The notes: a model not told the origin generated them from the sequence alone. DNA of 56,320 bases from Gemmatimonadota bacterium (GCA_016871895.1 VHBO01000011.1:1-56320), one strand, 5' to 3'. Shown: positions 8,223-16,914, counted from the first letter of the stretch. Translations and numbers: made by a program.

Positions 8223-8948
8223 TCAGCGGGTGCCGGTGAAGCGATAGCGGACGCCGACGCGGGTGACGTACTGGCGGACGGCGCGCGTCTCGCCGGCACG
8301 GAGCCCCTCGCCGGGGCCCCAGAGCGTGGCGTAGTCCTGCACGAGGGTCAGCGTCGCGCGCTGCCCCAGCGTGAAGCCGAAGCCGTAGCCGACGATCAAC
8401 GTGAGCGCGGTCCGCGCCTTGGCCTCGTCGGCCGTGAGCGGGTCGGTGCCGCGGTAGTTGGCCCATTGCGAGAGCCCACCACCGAGCTCGACGATCTGGT
8501 GCGCGCCCTCGGTCTCCCGGCTGCGGAAGGTGACGAGATAGCTGCGCTGGGCGATGTCGCCGTCGCTGTTCGCGAGGGCGCTCCCCCCACTGCGGCGGAG
8601 TGGGAGCCGCGCGTCCACGAGGGCGACGCCGAGGGCGCCGCTGCGGAGCCCCACATCGAGCGCGACGCGGCGCTGCACCGCCTCGCCGAGGGACCAGATG
8701 GCGCCGCTCTGACCGTCGACGCGTCCCTGGCTCTGCAGGAACCCCACCGTGGCGGAGAGGGTGACCGGGCGTGTCGCCTCGCGCGGCGCCGGCACCTTGA
8801 TGAGCTGCGCCGATGCCGGGATCGCCGCGAGCACGACCGACGCAACGGCGGCACCGGTGAGCGCCAGGACGGCGCGGAGGCGTGGGCCGCGGGTGGTGGC
8901 CGCGGCGAGCCGATGGATGACGGGACGGAGAATGCGGCGGTGGAGCAT
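8223..8948 (-). CDS. Secreted beta-strand-rich protein, probable outer-membrane barrel
   Basis: A basic N-terminus is followed by a hydrophobic stretch (about 25-47) ending in PASAQ, a convincing signal peptide. The mature part has repeated amphipathic strands (VTLSATVGFLQSQ, HQIVELGGGLSQW, LTLIVGYGFGFTLGQ, TRVGVRYRF) as in small outer-membrane barrels, though it ends in TGTR and not in an aromatic residue. The family is unknown. It is the first gene of a likely minus-strand operon with ggt and the ABC half-transporter. Its start codon is only 19 bp from that of divergent murQ, and the sequence between holds a back-to-back promoter element 7 nt from each start. Confidence 0.72.
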   Translation of the reverse strand: MLHRRILRPVIHRLAAATTRGPRLRAVLALTGAAVASVVLAAIPASAQLIKVPAPREATRPVTLSATVGFLQSQGRVDGQSGAIWSLGEAVQRRVALDVGLRSGALGVALVDARLPLRRSGGSALANSDGDIAQRSYLVTFRSRETEGAHQIVELGGGLSQWANYRGTDPLTADEAKARTALTLIVGYGFGFTLGQRATLTLVQDYATLWGPGEGLRAGETRAVRQYVTRVGVRYRFTGTR

Positions 8949-8954
8949 CGCTCA

Positions 8955-8961
8955 TAAGTTA
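8955..8961. promoter_or_regulatory. Shared divergent -10 element, leaderless geometry
   Basis: The 7-bp near-palindrome TAAGTTA reads TAAGTT toward murQ and TAACTT toward the barrel gene. Each hexamer ends exactly 7 nt before the ATG it faces (8968 and 8948). With normal -10 to start-site spacing, both mRNAs would begin at or within a base or two of the AUG. Confidence 0.55.
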
Positions 8962-8967
8962 CACCCC

Positions 8968-9885
8968 ATGCTCGATCCCCGGGTCACCGAGCGGCGGAAC
9001 CCCCGCACCGCCGACATCGATCTCGCCTCCCCGCTCGAGATCGTCGATCTGATGTCGGCCGAGGATCGCTCGGTCGCCGACGCCGTGGCCACACAGCGTG
9101 AGCCGATCGCGCGGGCCGTCGCGCTGATCGAAACGGCGTTCCGCGAGGGGCATCGGCTCCTCTACGCCGGCGCGGGCACCTCGGGACGGCTCGGCGTACT
9201 CGACGCGTCGGAGTGCCCGCCGACCTTCGGCAGCGATCCCGCGCTCGTGCGTGGCATCATCGCGGGTGGCACGGCCGCGATGTTCCGGTCGCAGGAGGGG
9301 GCGGAGGATGCCCCGGAGGGCGGGCGCGCCGACCTCGAGGCGGAGGGGCTCGTCGCGGGGGACGTGGTGGTCGGTATCGCTGCGAGCGGGACCACGCCGT
9401 ATGTGCGAGGCGCACTCGCCCACGCGCGCGCTGTCGGGGCGCACACGGTGCTCGTCGCCTGCTCGCCGCCGCCTCCCGAGTTCGCGGAGACCGTCGACGT
9501 GCTCATCCTGCCGATCACCGGGCCGGAGGTGGTGACGGGCTCCACGCGGCTCAAGGCGGGCACCGCCACGAAGATGGTGCTGAACATGCTCACCACGGGC
9601 GCGATGATCCGCGTGGGGAAGACGTACGGGAACCTGATGGTGGACCTGCAGGCGACGAACGCGAAGCTGCGGGATCGCGCGGAACGCCTGCTGATGGTGA
9701 CCTGCGGGCTCGGCCGGGATGAGGCGCGCCTCGCGCTCGACGCTGCCGACGGACGCGTGAAGGTCGCGATCGTGATGCGCCAACTCGGGATCGATCGCAC
9801 GACGGCGCTCGCGCGGCTTGACGCCGCGGGCGGGATCGTGCGGCGCGTGCTACCGGGCCCGCCGCCCCCGGTGAGCGGCGCGTGA
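8968..9885 (+). CDS. murQ: N-acetylmuramic acid 6-phosphate etherase
   Basis: MurQ removes the lactyl ether from MurNAc-6-phosphate to give GlcNAc-6-phosphate, a step in recycling cell-wall amino sugars in the cytoplasm. The 305-residue length matches the family. The SIS fold shows the sugar-phosphate loop GAGTSGRLG. The two family catalytic Glu positions are present: E82 in ASECPPTF and E113 in EGAED. The start is ATG at 8968; a TANNNT element 7 nt upstream suggests a leaderless mRNA, and no Shine-Dalgarno is visible. Its TGA overlaps the GTG of anmK (GTGA at 9882-9885), so the two are translationally coupled. AnmK supplies MurQ's substrate. Confidence 0.96.
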   Translation: MLDPRVTERRNPRTADIDLASPLEIVDLMSAEDRSVADAVATQREPIARAVALIETAFREGHRLLYAGAGTSGRLGVLDASECPPTFGSDPALVRGIIAGGTAAMFRSQEGAEDAPEGGRADLEAEGLVAGDVVVGIAASGTTPYVRGALAHARAVGAHTVLVACSPPPPEFAETVDVLILPITGPEVVTGSTRLKAGTATKMVLNMLTTGAMIRVGKTYGNLMVDLQATNAKLRDRAERLLMVTCGLGRDEARLALDAADGRVKVAIVMRQLGIDRTTALARLDAAGGIVRRVLPGPPPPVSGA

Positions 9886-11009
9886 CCGTCCTCGTCGGGG
9901 TGATGTCGGGCACCTCGCTCGACGGCGTCACCGCGGCCGTGGTGCGCTTCGTCGAGGACGAGGTGGGGCGCGTGACGCCGCAGCTCCTCGCCCATCGCAC
10001 GCTCGGGTACGCGCCGGCGATGCGGGACCGGCTCGCCGCGGCGCTCGTCGGCGCCTCCCCCGCCGAATACACCCGACTCGATTTCGACCTCGGTGCGGTG
10101 CTCGCGGACGCCGCCGTCGCGGCGATCGCCGAGGCGGGGGTCCAGCGCGATGAGATCGCCGCGATCGCCTCGCACGGGCACACCGTCTGGCACGAGCCCC
10201 CGCACGCGACGTGGCAGTTCGGACAGCCGGCGGTGATCGCCGAGCGCACGGGACGGCCGGTGATCGCCGACTTCCGTGTGCGCGACGTCGCCGCGGGGGG
10301 ACAGGGCGCGCCCCTCGTGCCAATCGCCGACGCGATGCTCTTCGCCGCCGACGATCGCTGGCGCCTGCTCCAGAACCTCGGCGGGATGGGGAACCTCACC
10401 GTGGTCCCGCCGCGCGGTGCACTGGAGGGAGTGCGCGCCTTCGACACCGGCCCCGGCGTCGCGGTCCTCGACGGCGTGACGCGGGTGCTCCGCCCGGCGC
10501 TGCCGTACGACGTGGACGGTCGACTCGCTGCGCAGGGGACGCCGATCGAGCCCGTCCTCGAGGCGCTCCTCGCGGATTCCTGGTTCGCCGCGCCGCCACC
10601 GAAGTCGACCGGGCGCGAGCGCTACACCGCCGCGTACATCGCGGACGTCATCGCGCGCTGTCGCGCCGCACGCCCCGACGCCACCGACGCGGACATCGTG
10701 AGCACCGCCGCCTGGCTCACCGCGCGGAGCATCGGTCTCGCCGTCGAGTGCTTCGTCCCGGAACCGGTCGAGGAGGTGCTCCTCTCCGGCGGTGGTGCGC
10801 ACCACCCCGTGTTGCGCGAGGCGATCGCGATGACGCTCGCGCCGCGCACCGTTCATCGGTTCGACCGGCTCTACTTCGACGGTGATGCGAAGGAGGCGGT
10901 CGCCTTCGCCTTCCTCGGCTGGCTCCATCTGCAGGGACGGCCGGGCAACGTGCCGACCGCCACCGGCGCGCGCGGCCCGCGCGTGCTCGGGACGTACACC
11001 CCCGCGTGA
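9882..11009 (+). CDS. anmK: Anhydro-N-acetylmuramic acid kinase
   Basis: AnmK hydrolyses and phosphorylates 1,6-anhydroMurNAc to MurNAc-6-phosphate, which MurQ then uses. The 375-residue protein has the ATP-binding start VGVMSGTSLDGV, the GHTVWHEP segment, FDTGPGVAVLDGV and a C-terminal LSGGGAHHPVL, all in the expected order. The GTG start at 9882 is fixed by the 4-bp GTGA overlap with murQ. A second GTGA overlap (11006-11009) joins it to the next gene. The order murQ-anmK-GH3 is a complete-looking cassette for anhydro-muropeptide sugars, except that the GH3 member has lost catalytic residues. Confidence 0.96.
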   Translation: MTVLVGVMSGTSLDGVTAAVVRFVEDEVGRVTPQLLAHRTLGYAPAMRDRLAAALVGASPAEYTRLDFDLGAVLADAAVAAIAEAGVQRDEIAAIASHGHTVWHEPPHATWQFGQPAVIAERTGRPVIADFRVRDVAAGGQGAPLVPIADAMLFAADDRWRLLQNLGGMGNLTVVPPRGALEGVRAFDTGPGVAVLDGVTRVLRPALPYDVDGRLAAQGTPIEPVLEALLADSWFAAPPPKSTGRERYTAAYIADVIARCRAARPDATDADIVSTAAWLTARSIGLAVECFVPEPVEEVLLSGGGAHHPVLREAIAMTLAPRTVHRFDRLYFDGDAKEAVAFAFLGWLHLQGRPGNVPTATGARGPRVLGTYTPA

Positions 11010-12472
11010 TCCATCCGCTCGCGGGACTCCTGGTCCCTGAGCTCTGGTGGGATGCCCGCGCGGGGTTTGGACACCTCGACGCGCTCATCGAGGATGCGCT
11101 CGAGATCGGCGTAGGGGGCTTCGTGGTCCGCGATGGCCCGCGCGAGGCGGTGCAGGCGCTGACGCAGGCGCTCCGGCGGGAGGCGCCGCATCCGCTCTTA
11201 CTCGCGTCGGAGGTGGAAGCCGGCGTCGGCGGGTCTTTCGCGACGGGTACCGCGCTCCCGCCACTTGGCGCGCTCGGCGCGCTGCGCGACGCGGACGCGT
11301 TCCGCCGCGCGGCGAAGCTGACCGCACGCGAGCTCGGGGCGCTCGGTCTCAATTGGGCGCTGGCCCCCGTCGCGGAGCTTGCGGGGCATCCCGCGAACCC
11401 TGTGCTTGGTGCGCGTGCCGCGGGCGACGACGCGCAACGGGTGGCGGAATGGCTCGTCGATTGGGTCGATGCCTGTCAGGCCGAGGGGATTCTCGCCTGC
11501 GCGCGTGGCTTCCCCGGGGCGGGGCGTGCGGCGGTCGATCCGTGGGCGGATGGCGCCGCCGATGGGGTCGCGGTCGACGCGGACGCGGCGCTGCTCTGGG
11601 CGACCGACCTCGTCCCGTATCGCGGGCTCACCGATGCCGGCGTCGCGAGCGTCAGCGTGTCGCCCGTCGCCTTTCCGGGGCTCGACCGCAGCGGCGTCCC
11701 CGCCTGCCACTCGGAGGCCCTCGTGACGACCTTCCTGCGGGGTGAGCTCCGGTACGACGGCCTCATCGTCGCCGAGGCGACGCGGTCGCCCACCGCCCGG
11801 CGTGGTGGCGGTGAGGGGCCGTCGGTCGTGGCCGCCGTGCGCGCCGGCTGTGATCTCATCCTGGCGCCGCACGATCTGCACGAGGTGCTGACGGCCCTCG
11901 AGGCGGCGAACGATGCGGGCGCGCTCGACCTCGAGGCACTCGAGGCGATGCGGGCGCGTCGACGCTTCTGGGCCGACTGGGCCGCCCCGCGCCCGATGCG
12001 GGAGCCGACGCTCGACGATGTGCTCTGGGCGCGGCAGGTGGCGGACCTCCTCGTGCACCCGGTGCGCGGCGTCATCCCCGCGCTCGACGCGGCCCCGGAG
12101 GTGGTGTTGTTGGACGATGCGTCTCGCGGGGGCTGGGCGCCGCCTGCGGGCGCACCGCTGCTCGAGGCGCTCCGCGCGCTCGGTCTCGCTCCGCGGCTCG
12201 TCGAGGCCCCCACGGCCGACGGACGCGGGCCGGTGCTGGTGGCCCTCTTCGGCGGGCCCGCGGCCACCGCGGGCCGCGCGGCGTGGCGCCCGGAGACGCT
12301 CGCCGCCATCTGCACGCTACACGAGGGTGCGCGGGCATTGCACCGCAGTCTCGTCGTCGTGGCGTTCGCGCCGCCTGCGCTCGCGGCGGCGGTGCCGGAC
12401 GCACCGCACGTGCTCTGTGCGTGGGGTGCGGCGCGTGCGATGCAGGACGGGGCGGCCCGCCGGCTCGCCTGA
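11006..12472 (+). CDS. GH3 / NagZ-like protein with degenerate active site
   Basis: The 488-residue protein follows the NagZ-type glycoside hydrolase family 3 barrel, including the NPANPVLGARAAG region. In a recycling operon one expects NagZ, the beta-N-acetylglucosaminidase that frees anhydroMurNAc. The catalytic motifs are eroded. The family KHFPGHG-xxx-DSH becomes R167-G-F-P-G-A172-G ... D178-P-W180, losing the His of the acid/base dyad. The nucleophile-Asp region reads YDGLIVAEATRS, with Glu257 at the Asp position. The DQEGG substrate motif becomes EVEAG. The region after about 320 resembles the GH3 C-terminal domain. The start is GTG in a GTGA overlap with anmK. It may be a pseudoenzyme or have a different activity. 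Confidence 0.85.
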   Translation: MIHPLAGLLVPELWWDARAGFGHLDALIEDALEIGVGGFVVRDGPREAVQALTQALRREAPHPLLLASEVEAGVGGSFATGTALPPLGALGALRDADAFRRAAKLTARELGALGLNWALAPVAELAGHPANPVLGARAAGDDAQRVAEWLVDWVDACQAEGILACARGFPGAGRAAVDPWADGAADGVAVDADAALLWATDLVPYRGLTDAGVASVSVSPVAFPGLDRSGVPACHSEALVTTFLRGELRYDGLIVAEATRSPTARRGGGEGPSVVAAVRAGCDLILAPHDLHEVLTALEAANDAGALDLEALEAMRARRRFWADWAAPRPMREPTLDDVLWARQVADLLVHPVRGVIPALDAAPEVVLLDDASRGGWAPPAGAPLLEALRALGLAPRLVEAPTADGRGPVLVALFGGPAATAGRAAWRPETLAAICTLHEGARALHRSLVVVAFAPPALAAAVPDAPHVLCAWGAARAMQDGAARRLA

Positions 12473-12475
12473 CGC

Positions 12476-13840
12476 TCAGCGCAGCGCGGCCGTCGCGTCG
12501 CCGGTGAGCTGGGCCGCGAGTCGCGCCGAGGGGACAGTGTAGATGATGCGCCCGCCGCTCTCCGCGGCCGCGCCGTAGAGCACGCCGATCACGAGCCCCC
12601 GCGCGTCGAACACCGGAGAACCGCTGGAGCCCTGCGCAGCATAGGCGTCGAGCTGGATGTTCTCGGCGAGGGTCTTACTCACGGTGCCGATGCCGAGCGT
12701 CGCCACGGGGCGGAGCTGGTCGATCGCCCCTTCGTTCCCCGCCGTCGCCGTCCCGAGCGGAAAGCCGAGGATCGCCACCGGGTCGCCGAGCTTCACGCCC
12801 TCACTGTCGCGGGCGATCCCGTTCACGGTCGGGTACGGGCCTGGGCGGACGAGCCGCAGCGTGGCGAGTTCGTCGGTGGGGCTCACGTACACGATCTCCG
12901 CCATCCGCCATTCGCCCTGCGTCCCTTCGAACGCCACCGCGACGCGCGCGGCGCGCACGCCGGCAGCCGACTGCACGACGTGGCGGTTGGTGACGATGAG
13001 GCCGGTCGGGAGGATGTTGAACCCGGTGCCACTCTCCGCGCGCCCGTCCGGCATCTCCACCGCGACGAAGACGACGGCGGCCTTGTTCGCGGCGAGGATC
13101 GCTGAGTAGTCGGTGCGCGCGAAGGAGGCGGTGCGCCGCTGCCGCTCACGCATCTCGGCGGCGAGCGCGGTCACGTTCCCGCCCGCGGCCGACCGGGCGC
13201 GCAGCTCGCCGGTCATCCGGTCCATCTCAGCCCGGGCCTCCTCGAGTGCCGCGTCGGCGACGCCGGTCTCCGCCAGTCGCGCCGAGAGCGCACGCGCCAG
13301 GGAATCGTTCGACGCGATGAGCTGAGCCACCTGCGACCGCCCCGCCCGTTGCGTGCGCATCACCACGCCAACGGCGAGCCCGCCGCCGACGATCACGAGG
13401 ACACCGAGGCCGACGATCATCCGGCGCAACGTCCCGGTCTGCTGCTGTACCGCCTCGGCGATGCGCGCCTCGGTGTTCTTCGGGGTCATCGCCGGCCGGT
13501 CCTTCGTCGTGCCGACCCGACCCATCGTGGCCGCGGCGAGATCGACGCGCACCTTCGGGCCACCGAGGCCGAACTCGATCACGTCACCATGCGCGAGGAT
13601 GTGTGTGCCGCCGAGCTTGAGGCCGTTGACGTAGGTGCCATTCGTCGAACCGAGGTCGACGAGATGCGCCTCCTCGCCGTAGATGCGGACCTCGGCGTGG
13701 CGCGAAGAGGCGTCGCGGTCGCGCTCAGCGTCGAGCGCGAGGTCGTTGCTCGGGTGCCGTCCGATCGTGATGACGGCTCGTTCGAACCGATCCATCCGGC
13801 CGGCGTACGCGCCGTGGAGGAAGGTGAATTCGACGACCAT
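12476..13840 (-). CDS. FHA domain - membrane helix - coiled coil - trypsin-like serine protease
   Basis: The 454-residue protein begins with a forkhead-associated domain (about 1-100) that binds phosphothreonine; its motifs are IGRHPSND, SSRH (45-48) and GSTNGTYVNG. A membrane helix follows (141-161), then a predicted coiled coil (about 170-245). The C-terminal S1-type protease domain has a recognisable triad: H287 in NRHVV, D323 in TDELATL and S406 in GSSGSP. The topology puts FHA in the cytoplasm and the protease in the periplasm. It is the last gene of an operon with a kinase and a PP2C phosphatase. The start is ATG 13840, in a TGATG junction with the PP2C stop; GTG 13843 is also possible. 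Its stop lies 3 bp from that of the convergent GH3 gene. Confidence 0.93.
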   Translation of the reverse strand: MVVEFTFLHGAYAGRMDRFERAVITIGRHPSNDLALDAERDRDASSRHAEVRIYGEEAHLVDLGSTNGTYVNGLKLGGTHILAHGDVIEFGLGGPKVRVDLAAATMGRVGTTKDRPAMTPKNTEARIAEAVQQQTGTLRRMIVGLGVLVIVGGGLAVGVVMRTQRAGRSQVAQLIASNDSLARALSARLAETGVADAALEEARAEMDRMTGELRARSAAGGNVTALAAEMRERQRRTASFARTDYSAILAANKAAVVFVAVEMPDGRAESGTGFNILPTGLIVTNRHVVQSAAGVRAARVAVAFEGTQGEWRMAEIVYVSPTDELATLRLVRPGPYPTVNGIARDSEGVKLGDPVAILGFPLGTATAGNEGAIDQLRPVATLGIGTVSKTLAENIQLDAYAAQGSSGSPVFDARGLVIGVLYGAAAESGGRIIYTVPSARLAAQLTGDATAALR

Positions 13841-15003
13841 CACCAGAGGAACCAGAGCGCGAGGAGCAGGGCGCCGACCCCGAGGAGCGCGAGCGCGGTC
13901 TTGGGGCTGAGGAGCGCCTCGTCTTCGGCCTCAAGCATCTCGCTCGTACGCCGCCGCGGGCGGTCCGACGGCTCCAGCTCGTCCGCGCTGCCCTTCGAGT
14001 CGCCGGCCGGTGCGTGTGACGTCGAGGCCGCGGTCGTTCCCGCGGCGCTGTGCGTCGTCGGTGCGGCCTCGCCGAGCGCGGCGGTTGCGGCAATGGCCGC
14101 GAGCGAGGCGCGATCGACACGCTGCGTGGCCCGCGCCGCCTGCTCGCCGACATACGGTCGGTGCCCCGGCGGCACCGCCGCCTGTGTCGGGAGCGCGTCG
14201 CCCTCCATCCGGGCGGCAACCACCGTGATGTTGTCGGGGCCGCCGGCGGCGTTCGCCCGGGCGATCAGCGCGGCACACGCGGCACCGAGGTCCGTGGCAC
14301 CGGCAATCTCCTCGGCGATCTCTGACGCGCGCACCTGGCCAGACAGCCCATCCGAGCAGAGGACGAGGACGTCGCCGCGGCAGAGGTGTTGCGCCGTGAG
14401 GTCCACCCGTACCCGCGGCTCCGGCCCCAACGCCTGCAGGATGATGTTGCGGCGTTCCGAGACTGACGCCTCCTCCTCCGTGAGTTCGCCCGCGTCGATC
14501 AAGCGCTGCATTAGCGACTGATCCTTCGTGAGCTGCGTCGCGACCCCGGCGCGCACGAGGTAGGCGCGGGAGTCGCCGACCTGCGAGAGGAAGGCCCACG
14601 GGCCAAGGAGGCCGACGAGCGTCGCCGTCGTGCCCATCCCCTTCATCCCCGGCTGGCTCCGCGCGTGTTCGTGGATGCGCTGGTTCGCAGCCTCCGTCGC
14701 CTCGCGCAGCGCGTGCGCGAAGTGGTCGGCATCATCGGCGTGTGAGGCCATCCACCGGGACCGCATCACGTCAAGGACGGTCTCGATGGCCATCGCGCTC
14801 GCCACCTCACCCGCTGCGGCGCCCCCCATCCCGTCGGCCACCATCAGGAGGGCGCCGCGTGGCCCGAGCGGCGCCGCGGTCACACCGGGGGGCGCACCAT
14901 CGGCGGAGAGGTCGGCGACGAGGAAGGCGTCCTCGTTGTGGTCACGCATCCGCCCGACATCGGTGCGCCCGGCGATGGTGATCGTGATTCCCTCGGTCGT
15001 CAC
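13840..15003 (-). CDS. PP2C-family Ser/Thr phosphatase with C-terminal membrane anchor
   Basis: This 387-residue protein has the PP2C metal-site motifs in order: RDHNEDAF, VADGMGG, GDSRAYLV, CSDGLSG and GGPDNITV. The catalytic domain occupies about 1-255. A low-complexity linker leads to a hydrophobic tail helix ending the protein (ALALLGVGALLLALWFLW), so it is tail-anchored and faces the cytoplasm. It probably reverses phosphorylation by the kinase encoded just upstream. The GTG start at 15003 forms a GTGA overlap with the kinase stop and has a G-rich ribosome site a few bases upstream; GTG 15021 is the alternative. The downstream protease starts at the base where this gene ends. Confidence 0.94.
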   Translation of the reverse strand: MTTEGITITIAGRTDVGRMRDHNEDAFLVADLSADGAPPGVTAAPLGPRGALLMVADGMGGAAAGEVASAMAIETVLDVMRSRWMASHADDADHFAHALREATEAANQRIHEHARSQPGMKGMGTTATLVGLLGPWAFLSQVGDSRAYLVRAGVATQLTKDQSLMQRLIDAGELTEEEASVSERRNIILQALGPEPRVRVDLTAQHLCRGDVLVLCSDGLSGQVRASEIAEEIAGATDLGAACAALIARANAAGGPDNITVVAARMEGDALPTQAAVPPGHRPYVGEQAARATQRVDRASLAAIAATAALGEAAPTTHSAAGTTAASTSHAPAGDSKGSADELEPSDRPRRRTSEMLEAEDEALLSPKTALALLGVGALLLALWFLW

Positions 15004-16724
15004 GGCGCGCCCCCACCGCACTGCATCACGTCGGTGGCGCGACGTGCGAGCTGCACCCGGGCCGCCGTCGCGTGACGCGCGATGACCTGCTTCGCCGCGG
15101 CACAGGCGCCGTCTTGGTCCTCGAGCGCGGTGTACGCGATCATCTGCACGTAATACGACTCGGCGAGGGGCTGGCCGGAGAGGCGCGGCTGTAGTGCGGC
15201 GAGTTCGCGCAGCACGCGGGCGCCGTTTCCGCCCTGCGCCTCGCGCAGGGGGGTCTGGAGGCGCGCGGCCGACTCCGCGTCCGAAGGCTCGGCTGAGGTC
15301 GTCGGCGTCGGGTCGGGCGGTACGGCGGTCGTCGTCCCCCCCGTCGTGCCACCGCCGGTCGTCAGGTTCCGCGCATCGGTCCGACCGCCGTCGGTGCGTC
15401 GCGCCGGGTTCTGAGCGGGGGCAACGGTGGGGCCGGTCGAGGTCGGCGCGGTCACCGGCGCACCGGGGGTCGTCGGCGCGGGGACCACCGTGGAATCGCC
15501 CGAGGGGGCGGCCGTCGCACCGCCCCCGACGCCGAGCTTCCAGGCGAGCCCGGCGACAAGTAGCGTCGCGCCGATCCCGCCACCGATGAGTGGTGCACGC
15601 GACCGCCCGCCCGCTACCGGCGCGGGGGCCGCCGCCGGCGTCGCGTCACGCGCGCCGGCGCGCGTCCCGGCCCGCGCGCCGGCGGCGCCCCCCGGCCGCG
15701 CGACGCGGGTCGACGGAACCTCCGCGGCACTGAGCACCATCGTCCCCGCTTCGGCACTCGGCCCGTCGGGCAGGAGGGCGCAGGCCGCCGCGAACTCTCG
15801 CCCGAACTGCGCCGCGCTCTGGTAGCGGTCCGTCGCATCGCGGGCCAGCGCGCGGTCGAGGGTGGCCTGCAGCTCGGCGGGCCACGCGACCTCGGGTCGC
15901 ACCTCCGCGAGCGTACGCGGCAGATCGGTGAGGCGCATGATCATCGCCTCCTGCGCCGAGTTCGCCGCGAACGGAAGGGCGCCGGTGAGGCAGTTGAAGG
16001 CGACGAGCCCAAGGGCGTAGATGTCGGAGCGACCGTCGAGGCGATCCCCGGCGAGTTGCTCCGGGCTCATGTACTCCGGCGTTCCGACGACGAGCCCGGT
16101 CTTCGTCACCTTCTGCGCGTCACTCGAACTCGCCTTCGCGATCCCGAAGTCGACGACCTTCACGAGGTCGGAGCCGTCACGGTTTCGTGCGACCATGATG
16201 TTGTCGGGCTTCAGGTCCCGGTGCACGATTCCCGCGTCGTGCGCGACCTGCAGCGCGTCGGCCGTCTGATGCACGAGGCTTCCGGCTCGGCTCGGTGCGA
16301 GCCCCCCCGCCTGCTCGACGACGTCGGTGAGCGAGGCGCCCTCGATGAATTCCATCGCGAGGTAGATCGTCCCGTCAGGCGTCTCGCCGAAATCGTAGAT
16401 GCCGCAGACGTTCGGGTGGTTGAGCCGCGAGGCGTTCGCCGCTTCGCGATTGAAGCGCGCGATCGCGTCGGGGTCCGCATTCATCCCCGGGTTCATCACC
16501 TTGAGTGCGCTCTTCCGGCCCATCTTCACGTGCTCGGCGAGATACACCGTCCCCATCCCGCCGGCCCCGAGCTTCTTGAGGATGTGATAGCGGTCGGCAA
16601 CGACGGTGCCGAGGAGGTCGCCCTGGCCGGTGGCCGACCGCAGCGCCGTGCCATCACGCGGACAGAAGCGCTCGGAGAGAGGATACTCGCTCCCGCAGGT
16701 CGGACAGATCTTTTGGTCGCTCAC
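15000..16724 (-). CDS. Transmembrane Hanks-type Ser/Thr protein kinase
   Basis: The 574-residue protein opens with a ribbon-like motif, CPTC (C7, C10) and CPRD (C21), whose expected fourth Cys is Asp. The kinase domain follows (about 45-310): Gly loop GAGGMGTV, Lys75, catalytic HRDLKPDN at 168-175, DFG at 192-194 and the GTPEYMSPEQL segment. After a linker there is one membrane helix (about 379-400). The Pro/Thr/Gly-rich exterior ends in a helical, TPR-like tail. The start is taken as GTG 16724, because the upstream in-frame sequence is Arg/Pro rich and covers the promoter. It heads an operon with PP2C and the FHA-protease, a full write-erase-read set for phosphothreonine. Confidence 0.94.
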   Translation of the reverse strand: MSDQKICPTCGSEYPLSERFCPRDGTALRSATGQGDLLGTVVADRYHILKKLGAGGMGTVYLAEHVKMGRKSALKVMNPGMNADPDAIARFNREAANASRLNHPNVCGIYDFGETPDGTIYLAMEFIEGASLTDVVEQAGGLAPSRAGSLVHQTADALQVAHDAGIVHRDLKPDNIMVARNRDGSDLVKVVDFGIAKASSSDAQKVTKTGLVVGTPEYMSPEQLAGDRLDGRSDIYALGLVAFNCLTGALPFAANSAQEAMIMRLTDLPRTLAEVRPEVAWPAELQATLDRALARDATDRYQSAAQFGREFAAACALLPDGPSAEAGTMVLSAAEVPSTRVARPGGAAGARAGTRAGARDATPAAAPAPVAGGRSRAPLIGGGIGATLLVAGLAWKLGVGGGATAAPSGDSTVVPAPTTPGAPVTAPTSTGPTVAPAQNPARRTDGGRTDARNLTTGGGTTGGTTTAVPPDPTPTTSAEPSDAESAARLQTPLREAQGGNGARVLRELAALQPRLSGQPLAESYYVQMIAYTALEDQDGACAAAKQVIARHATAARVQLARRATDVMQCGGGAP

Positions 16725-16808
16725 ACACGCTCCGGACGGACGGGCCTCGAGGCCGCCGGCGGGCCCCGCTGGCGCGTGCCCCGCGCCCGCCCGGACCGAC
16801 GACGTACC

Positions 16809-16826
16809 GAGCCGAATATACGGCTC
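16809..16826 (-). promoter_or_regulatory. Inverted repeat enclosing a TATATT -10 element, kinase promoter
   Basis: On the minus strand a perfect 6-bp inverted repeat (GAGCCG ... CGGCTC) exactly encloses TATATT. It lies about 90 nt before the kinase start, in an otherwise G+C-rich 206-bp divergent region. A dimeric regulator bound here would cover the -10. The 10-mer CCGTATATTC recurs upstream of the M20 gene at about 29154-29163. Confidence 0.5.
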
Positions 16827-16914
16827 CACGCGGAAGGGCCGGAAGACGCACGTCGGGTGTGGCGCGGGGTGACCATCCGGTGTCGGTGCGCCCGGTGCGA
16901 GGCCCGTCGGCCGA

